64,000 bases of DNA. Origin: Capitulum mitella. Lineage: Eukaryota; Arthropoda; Thecostraca; Pollicipedomorpha; Pollicipedidae. A program made the position numbers and the translations under genes. Location: assembly GCA_030062745.1 (NCBI GenBank), contig CP099851.1, positions 2,718,393 to 2,782,392 on the forward strand, in the 5' to 3' direction. The notes beneath the pieces are model-generated. The model was not told the origin of the DNA. It did no database searches and saw only the letters and a program-made list of their open reading frames with translations. This document shows positions 49,631-59,400 of the stretch, piece after piece. Position 1 is the stretch's first letter; each line of letters starts with the position of its first letter.

Positions 49631-52600
49631 CTAAATTGAAGCGACTCGACTGAGCGGGCACGTGCATCGCAGTGTGATCAGCGCGACTGACCGGATTACG
49701 GTGTTGCGTTCCTTCTGGATCAGTTCCCGATCAGAGGTGAACAACACCGTATGGTACGGCACCGCCTGACCCATCAGACGACCTTGACCTGCGATCTGAC
49801 CCAGCTGGCCGTTGTAGACCAAAAGGTCATCCACGAGCAGCTGGAAACAACAAATCAACTTCGGTGTTTTGCAGTCAGCCCGCAGATGCACCGTGAACTG
49901 CTGCAACCATCTAAAAATTACGGCATCCAGACTATTCAGTACAATAAAACAGTATATATACCATTTAATAAATATATAGCAATATACTATTTAATAAATA
50001 TCAAGCAGAATGTATTGAATAGATATACTAAATCGCCAACAATAAGAAACAGGCTACTTAAATATGGCATCTAGGTCACGTCTAATTCAAATGATGTAGA
50101 TTCTGAAATAAAGCAAGATTCAGAGCCAAAGACATAATCCCGGTGAATACGAACACCAAACCAACAACGATCGGAAGCTCTGTTCTTCAGTTTCCGAAAG
50201 CCGTCAACATGTTAAACCTTAAACACAAACGGGTGTGGTAGTCAGTCCGCCGAGTCGATCGGTAACGCGAATAGCGTCGTCATTAACTACTACTCAGTGC
50301 GGATGATATGCAAGCAAATATCGAACACTATGGACACGCGGCGGCTGGTGAAACGGCCCTTGATTGCGATGTGGACAATGCGCAGCACATTCTCACCAGC
50401 AGCAAACTCACCCCAAACTCTTTGACTCCTCTCGAGGGAGTTTTGGCGTAGTTCCAGATTTTGATCATGGAAACCGTTTGAATCTCGTCAAATATGAGGT
50501 ATATGCGGTTGATCTGGGGACAAAGCACGGAGCATTCTCCTCATGAAACGCCCAAGTCACGCTTAAAAGTCTGACACGCCTATCCAACCACTCAGTAATC
50601 TTTTGAATTAGGCAACATGGAACTTCCACTGATTGCTGGATCAAAAGGTAAAGAAAAACAAGTTTATAGTAGAACCGGGAAGGTTCGACATAAAAACCAC
50701 CACTCTAGTCTGAACGCCGCTAAGCTCTCTGCATACGTGGCGCTGGGGATGCGCCAGACTGACCGTGTCCGGCAGTATGGGCGCCAGCCACATGTGCCTG
50801 CCGTCCATGGTGTTGTTGACGCCGTCCACCAGCTTGTCCGGCGTGCGCACGTCCCCGCTCACGTTGTCCAGCACGTTCACACTGTCTGGGTACGCCGCCA
50901 CGTCTGAGGGGCGGAAACGGGGACGGGGGTGTCGGAAGTAGGTCTCCAGGGTCATGCAGTAGTGTTTAGGAGCGTCTACATGTCCGAAGCAGTGTGGGCG
51001 ATACAATCACCAGCACAAAATAATCCGGCTGAGCTGTCTTCTCGATCTCAATGGTTCCGCATTGGACTAAAGGTTAGCCACACATCAGCAGGCGCTAGAT
51101 TCACAAAAGAGCTGGAGTCCTCCCATCCCTCTCGCGCACATCGGTTACGCTCCTGATTAGAGCAGCAATGGAGGAGGCCCAGAATGGCCCAAGAAGTGAG
51201 GTTCAGAGAGCAGCACGCACTCTTTTCTGTCAGAGGTATCTTGTGTCCCGCGGCGTCGTAAAGCTCGACGCCGTTCAGACCCGTGTAGTAGAGGTCGCCC
51301 CAGGTGGAGAGCAAGTGGAACTGGAACACGAACCCTTGCGGCATCATCGGAGCCTCGTACTCGTCCTGCCGAAGAGGAAGCTGTCAGGTTCTGTCTGAAG
51401 CGGACGATGGCATTGCTCGCGCCACAGTCGGAACCCACAAGACGGTACCGCTGACACTCGTGTGTGCTCAGACCAAATTAAAAGAGGACATCCGTAGAAA
51501 AAGCCTACTTTTTTGCAACTGGGTTTACGGGGACTGCAGTATGTTACCACCTCGACTATTTTTTTCTATTTATTTTTAACCAGAGGAAGTACTTGTCCCT
51601 TCATCAATCTTCTTTATATTGAGAATCTCCCTAGTGTCCAGTTAATTTTACGATTACACAGTTCAAGTAGCGGATCGTTCTGTTCAACACTACTGGATTC
51701 AAATCTGTTGTAGAACTATACACCACAGACTTTAAGCTATCCGCCACTGACTTCCAAAGCGCCGCCAGTAATCTAAAAAATATATGTCACCAGTTTTACA
51801 GTCGTCACCAGCTCAACCTACAGTTCTCCACCACTGACCTTGAAATTACCACCACTGACCCCGAAGTCGTCGCCAGTGACCCTGAACTCTGCAGCGCTGA
51901 CCTTTAAGTCCCAGTCAACGTTCTAGAGCTCCGCATCACTGACCTTGAAACCACCACCAATGTTCTGGGCCTACACGCCGCGGACCTGAAAGCCACCACA
52001 AGCGGTCTCGACACCCCGCTGGCGCAGAGGGCGCCGCCGCGCACCTGGTACACGCTGTCGCTGATGCGCACGTGGGTGCGTCCGTTGGCTGGTTTCTCGT
52101 GACGTCGGTGGGCGCCGCCGGCGGTTCGCAGGAGGCTGACCTCCTGGCAGAAGTCGTAGTGGGTGGTGCCGGGCGCCCGACGCAGCACAAACCCATCCGC
52201 CGGCGACACGCGCTTGTTGTCGACGGAGACGACGCAGCTGCGCGCCTGCGGCAGCGTCAGCCGCGCGGCTGTAGGGCCGTGGAGGGGGGGGGGGGCTGGG
52301 CCCGACAGAAGTGTACCACAGTAGATCAGGAGCAACAGAGGGGGGATAGTGGCAGGATGCATGACGTCGAGGTTTGGGACATGCAGCTAAATCCACTGGT
52401 TCGATTTAACTATGCAGAATTTGATTGATTCTACACTTCCGTGATCGGTACCTCAATCGATAGAGCGTCGGTCTTACCATCTTATGATAGCAGTTTCTTA
52501 TTGTCTCGAAGCGTCGCGATCTCAGGAACACGATGATCACGCCAGACAGCGGTCAGACATCATCACACGCCGGTGCTGGTCCGACGAGCCGACCCATCCC

Positions 52601-53339
52601 CTCACCCCTTTGTACGAGTCGTCCGGCGAGGCGTTGTAGTTCCAGACTCGGATGCTGGCGATGGAGGTGGCGGTGGGCAGGCGCAGGATCAGCGTCACCG
52701 ACTGGCCCTCCTTCCAGGGCACCAGCCACATGTGCTCCGGGTCGCAGGTCACCCGCTGGTCGTCCAGCAGCCTGCCGCAGACGACCGGCATCAGGCGGGA
52801 ACACCGTCACCACGGCGCGGCCAGGTCAGCAGAGCAGAGCTCGCATTGATGGGATCTGATGGAGTTTAGCATTGAGCATGCGAACGCTGCATGACGGCAC
52901 ACTGCAAACACCTGGACGCTCCTCTCCTGCCCTGGACCCGCAGCCGTGGCGAAACCATCTGCGGCGCTGGAAGGAGTGCATGAAAATTCCGCGGGTCCAC
53001 GGGCTAACAACAGGCGCGGCCGACGGGATCAGACCACGGGAACACAGCCACGGTCCCCTGACGCCGCGACGACTCGACAGCTGTTCACGGTGACGCCTGG
53101 ACACCACCGTCTGCAGCCGGCAGCTGGTCCTGGCTGATGGAGGGCAGCCATCGCCATTGTTGTCGACATGCAGGATGCAGGACCATGACATCCCACGACA
53201 TGCAGGACAGCCATCGCCGGGCTGTTTACCGAACAATGCCGCCAGGCACCGCGCCCACCGGCATCGATTATTTATGCCCAGCTTTGTGGAAAGGCCAGAA
53301 ACCACTTCCATACGTTAAGCGATGCGACGGCGAAAAACG

Positions 53340-53423
<84 letters not shown>

Positions 53424-56400
53424 TCGCAAGGCACTGTTTCGTACTGTTTTATCTTGGCATCCCAATCTCTACCTGGGCAGTGTGGAGGTGGCTGCCGATG
53501 CCGTCAGGTAAGACGCCTTCAGTGGCACAGCCTGGCGGTTCTCCCGGACTATCTCCAAGCCGGTCAGGCCTAGAAGTACAGAGGATACACATTCAGGGTG
53601 TCTCACGCTCAGTCGCACGAACTAAAGGGAATACTTCATTTTTAACACGCATTTTGAATTGAGGTAGTGTCGACGTATCTGAAAACTAACAGTTGCGGAG
53701 CTTCATAGCAATGTCCCGCCAGCTTCTCCTGTATCCCATCCATCCGTGTCTTACTGCCAGTAGTTACGTGCGTCATGGAAGTGCGCATGCCAATGAACGT
53801 AAGCAAAATATTCGCAAAACACCGTATATGCGTGACGTCAGAATAAAGTTTTTGATCGATTATCTTAAGTGCTTCGAAGTATTAAAAAACTATGGATGGG
53901 AAAAACGTGATCAATGACATTTTCGGAACCAAACGAAAGTATTCTTCAAGAGCCGACCCAGGTGGAACATTGCCTTTAATGGCGTATTCAAAACTCAAAC
54001 GGCACGGTATGACCATGATAACTGACTAATCACCAACATCATGCCAACGAACTGCATGAACCGTCACACACAGAGACGCGCTGGTAGCAATCATCCCTCA
54101 ACCAATATGGGCTCATCTAGCTGATATGGATCTCTCCTGAATCGTTACATACTGCTGCAGCTATTACAGGTACCTCCTGAATAATTGCACACTGTCCAGC
54201 TATTACCAAGTCCCTCTTGCATAATTAACAACAGACCCAGTGACCCAGTTACTCCAGGTCGCCGCCACCGAGCCGGCAGGTACTGACCCAGCTGCTGGCG
54301 GTCCCCCCAGGACGAGGTGAAGGTGAGCTGCACGATCTGGCCGCGGGGCACGGAACCGGCCGCCTCGAAGCTGACGATTTCCCCGGAGGACAGCTGAGGG
54401 ACCCGACTGGCCGTCTCGCCCAGCACGTGAGCCGAGGTGAACGGCCGACCTCCAGACTCCTGAACAGCAACGGCGAAACAGGGCGGTCAGCGGCCGGCAA
54501 CGTCCCGTCGGGCATGACCCGAGCCTCACGCCATCACAGAGCAAGCGAGGGCCCCTCATGTGACAGAGAGGTGCGCTTACGATTTAGGCGAAAATGGACA
54601 TCATACAGACTCGTATGGAACCCTCACTTTCCTGCGGTCCAGGACAAGGGAGTCCTCACAGGAACGGGAGTCCTCGCGTCCTTACAGGTCATGAAGGGCG
54701 TCCTGACAGACGTAGCTTCCTTAGAGGACAGGGAATTTTAAATTCCCCCAGGGCAAAGGAATCTACATGTCACCATAGGCCCAAGGGTGGTCAAATCCGT
54801 TCGGACCAGACGTCGTCAGAGGACAGAACAGGAGCTCATCCCTTCCCCACGGGACAGGAGCCCCCACGTCCTCAGGGTCCTCACAAAAGAGAAACGAGGA
54901 GTCCGCGCAATAGTAAGTCAGGTGAGTCCTCGCGTCCATGGAGTGCGGGGACTCCTTTTGAGGGTCCTCCTCCTCAAGGCTGGGAAAGCCCCTGGAACTA
55001 CATACGAGCCACTTGGAACAAATGGTGATGCAGGGCGTTGGCCAAAATGGACCTGGAGATATATCGTTAAGACAACCAGAAACGTTTGCAAATCAGTCTG
55101 CTGATTCAGGCACACGGCAGGAACGTGCAACGATGGGCGCAAAATAGCATTTGCGAACGAAGCAGCACATAAAATGGACAATAGAACTGGTGAATGCGTA
55201 CAAACAGGCCTTGCCCGGCACCATACTTTTCGAAGCAACGATTGCAACTCACATTTCATCCAAAGAAAGATTATTGAGTACATAAAAATAGCTCAGTGAT
55301 GCAAGTGCAGCATGTTATTTTTGGCCATGGCATAAATTCCTCGATTGTTCGCTTTGTTAATAGATAATAAAGTGTATGGTAGCACCAAGTAAGACATCAT
55401 TTTTTCATTCAGCGTGCAGATAGCGAAAAGGGCACTTAAAGCACGCATGGCGCATGCATATGCACTGCATAGCTGAAAACTCTTTCTAGCAAGTCAGCAA
55501 TCACCTGATGGGAAAATTTCATGAATTAGGGTGGGAGGGGAAAAACTTACGTTATGCCAACAGCCAGCTGATATAAACCAAGCCCAAAAACGCTATGTGG
55601 GAGGGCGGTAAAACATCGAAATACAGCGTTACGTAATAATCGAAAGCCCCTGCCACGTGAAATGATGTACGAGGCAGACTGGCTTCGAAGACCAAACTTG
55701 GCACAATGTGTGGCAGTGATACGAATGTGATGAACAGAAAAGTATTGAGTTTGGACTGCGCAAGATAAGAAACCGGTAAAATCAGAATCTGTTGGAGATC
55801 AGCCGGTCGATTTCCTTGTACCCTATTGACTTTTTCCGGGGTCCTAAATTTTGGACCACTTCAGCGACGACTTGGACCACGACCTTTCGCGCAATGCAAA
55901 CCACAAAAATATGCAGCGGTGGAACTGTTTTTGAGGCGCGTTCGTCGACAATGATCAGCCGTAATTGGCCGTTGCTGTTGTTCAGGCGGCGGCGGCGGAC
56001 CGCTCCGGGCTGAGCGGCCCGCGGGTGCAGTACCGGCGCCGGGTGCCGGGTGCCGGGTGCCGGGTGCGGGGCGACGTCACTCAGGGACTGACGTCCACGT
56101 CAGCCGTCTGCGGCCGGTCCACGGTGATCTCGCCGTGGATGGTGGCCGTCGGGTCGGCGCCGTAGCCGCTGAACGACTCGTCGTACTGCGAGATGTTGTC
56201 CAGGATCTCCTCGTCCGTGGTGAAGAGGATTGTCTGCGGACACGGCAGCTCGTCACACGAGCTCGTCAGACGAGACCGCTGCTCTCACACGAGGCCGCCG
56301 ATCTCACACGAGGCCGCCGATCTCGTCCGAGACCACCACTTTCGCTCGAGACCGTGGCTATCATACGAGACCGCGGTCGTCACACGAAATCGGATGTGTG

Positions 56401-59400
56401 AAGGAGTCTCTAAACAGAAGTTTAGATTTTCGAGCCATTAATTAGTTGTCCATAAATTATGCGGCGCTGGAAGGGGATGGGCTGGGGGGGCTGGTCAATG
56501 CTTGACAAATGGTTGCAAATGGGGGTTTGGTAGAACGTTGCGTAACAATGTCACATGAAAGGAAAAAGAGGCTCATAGCTTAAATGGACTAAAAGGACTG
56601 ATCACTAGGGAGCCGTGCAAATCTAACTGCACTTCATCGACATTAGTGAACTAAATTAAGTGATGCGCCATCCAAAATACCAGGGGAGTTCAAGCTGGCC
56701 GTTACAAAGCGTTGCAAGGAGTGGGGAGTTAAAGACACCGCAGATGCGTAACGTAATTCATGGACAGACCCTTCGATATCATGAACTAATCTGATCTGAA
56801 GATCTTAATGACATGTGAGCATCATCTCAGAGAATAAAACAATGCCGAATCGACTTCCTTCTATCCGAATCATTGGAGCAGGAGTTCGTCTGCGGTAGTT
56901 GAGCCACCGAGCTGAGCTGAGAGGATGACCTGAGGTTTTGTCAGTGTTGACCTCCTGGACCCGCGGGCACGGCCGGAGATATACGAAAAATATCGGGCAA
57001 GCAAAAGGATTTCGCGCCATTTTTTCCATTCATTGTAATATGCTCAGCGTTACAATATCTGAAAAGTGGGGTCTAGACCCTACCAACCCCCCGGACACTC
57101 CTGACAGTCCCGGACAATGGCGATGGGTCTGCACTGCGAACGACGACACCCCAGGGAAAATATCTGGCCGAAATACTTTTCAAAAAAGCAAATACATGAG
57201 GAAAGGAAAATGAACTGCGAACAGCATCGTTTTCCTGAGCACTGCCACAAGTGACTGGAAGAAATCTTCAAAGCTGGTTGATGTGCGTATCGCATAGAAA
57301 CGCTGTTTTATATCGTTTAGCAGTTCGGCTACTAAATTCGCGATCAGAAATCAAAATCCACCACGAGTTGTAGTCACAGCATCGTCCCATATCCATGCCC
57401 CACTCAACAGCAGCACACTCTCAGTCATAATTCAACAAGCCGTAACGCCACATTAAACTGTGTCACTTGGGTTACCTTATGCACACCAGTTTCAACAAAC
57501 AGACGGGTGCCATAAATCGCCTCTATCTGACATGCCGTCACGAACTTAGCCTTCGTGTTTCACGGGTGTCATCGCGTTTTATTACTGAAGTTTGACTGGT
57601 CTGACATGAAGTTTTGGCTGGTTTTGCCTCGCGGACAAAAAAAGTGTTGCGAATCTAGCACACTGAAGCCAAAGTACCCCAGCCCTTGGCGCTGGGGATT
57701 CTACGACCTACTGATGACCTACTCGAGCTGGCACCAGCACGGCTCGAAACGACCGGGCGGCGCGTGGTGACCCAGAAAGTCCGAGCAGCGGCCGCCGCCG
57801 TCCCGGCAGCAGGCCTGCGTCAGGCACCGACCGCGACGGCGACGCCCTGCCTTCCCGCGGCTCCGGCGGCGACCTTGAAACCGGGCACGGCTCGATAGCG
57901 TCGATACCGCTCCGCAGAAGTGTTTCCAATCGCCGAGCGGGCCGGGCCCGGCCGGCGATCAAACAAACATGGAATCATCGGCTCCGTACCACCTGTTGAC
58001 CACTCAAATGCGACCACACACGGCCGCCGCAATGATATTGACGTAGTCAGGGCCCGCTGCACAGGCAGCGCGTCGATGCATTGATTTTGGCCGCTCGTTT
58101 GAGCTCGCGCGCGCTGCGGGGCCCGGGCGTCGTGCGGAGGTGTGGTGCAGTCGTTTCGAGCACCCAAACAGCTGCTGTGCGCCGCACACGGGCGCCGAAC
58201 TGAGTTATCGGTACCAACAGCTACTTTGGGCCGTAAAGTAGCGAACTAAGTTAGCGACATCAGTAGCTGCCATGGGCCCCACGCAGGTGCCAGATTAAGT
58301 TACCGGTACCAGCAGCTACCGTACGTCGCACACAGGTGTACTTTTTTAAAACGGAGAACTTGCAAATATGACTAGATCAAGAAGACCCCTATGATATTAA
58401 AGTCGATCAAGATAAAGTAGCGTTTTTAAGGTAGGATAAACTTAACTTGGCGAATGGTAGTAATAAATTGGGAAAATAATGCAAATTATATTTTTAGGGC
58501 ATGCCATATATTATCAAATTGACCTGAAAATGTGCTGTCTTTAACGTACAAAGAAAAAGGGTGGAATATTGGGATTACATCGAAAATGGTGCTGCACATG
58601 TGTGATTCTTTAGCCAACCAGTCAACCTGAAGACTCAACTATACGTTGCTACCTCTTGTCAGCCTAGAATAGGCGAAAAGTGAGTGAATAAGGCTATGGT
58701 TTAGAGGATGTCGGTCATCAATTTTCCTCCACTGTTTTTTGTTGGTTCGAGCTCAAACTTCGTACCTATCTTCTCACTGCACTAGTTCAGTTAGTCATTC
58801 ATGTAATGAACAGGTTTCGAAAAAAAACTTTAAAAGTTTCCGTTCGTTCCGGTCAACCGTAACAGTTATTAAACTTCCCACTATGCTATCAGTATGACTC
58901 GAATCTGGCAAACATGTCTACTTTCGTGGCTTTCCTGACTCTAGTTGTGGGAAGTCGTGACGTACAAGAGATAAAAGAGATGATACTTCTTGAAAACAAC
59001 GATCGGCATGAAGTGTGTCCATTCCTCGTCGATATAGCCTTTCTTATCCATGGCCATACAGCCCTCGATACAGACATGGTCTTGCTCACCGCCTGGCATC
59101 ACACACAGCCGCCATCCTTCGACACGACAGCGCTGAGCTTTACCATGAACGAATAGACGTGATAGCAGCACTCTGATGAACAGTCGTCGCAGGGAATGTC
59201 TCACCTTGATACGTACTTTGCACTGAGTTACGGAAGTAGCATTGGAACCCAATCAGTAGCATACATTACTACATCTACATAGCTTACATTACTACATCAC
59301 ATTACATACGTCTCAAAACTCTACGCAAATTTCGAGATGAAGGTTTGAGGCGATCTCCCACGGTTCTCCTGTGTTCTTATTCTTTTCTCTATTTTATTCT

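Noticed and set aside
52443..52530. Functional tRNA gene
   Set aside because: There is a D-arm-like start but no credible T arm or acceptor stem pairing. At most it is a SINE relic.
53322..53573. Poly Arg-Glu coding frame
   Set aside because: It is the translation of the (GA)n microsatellite in a KATNIP intron.
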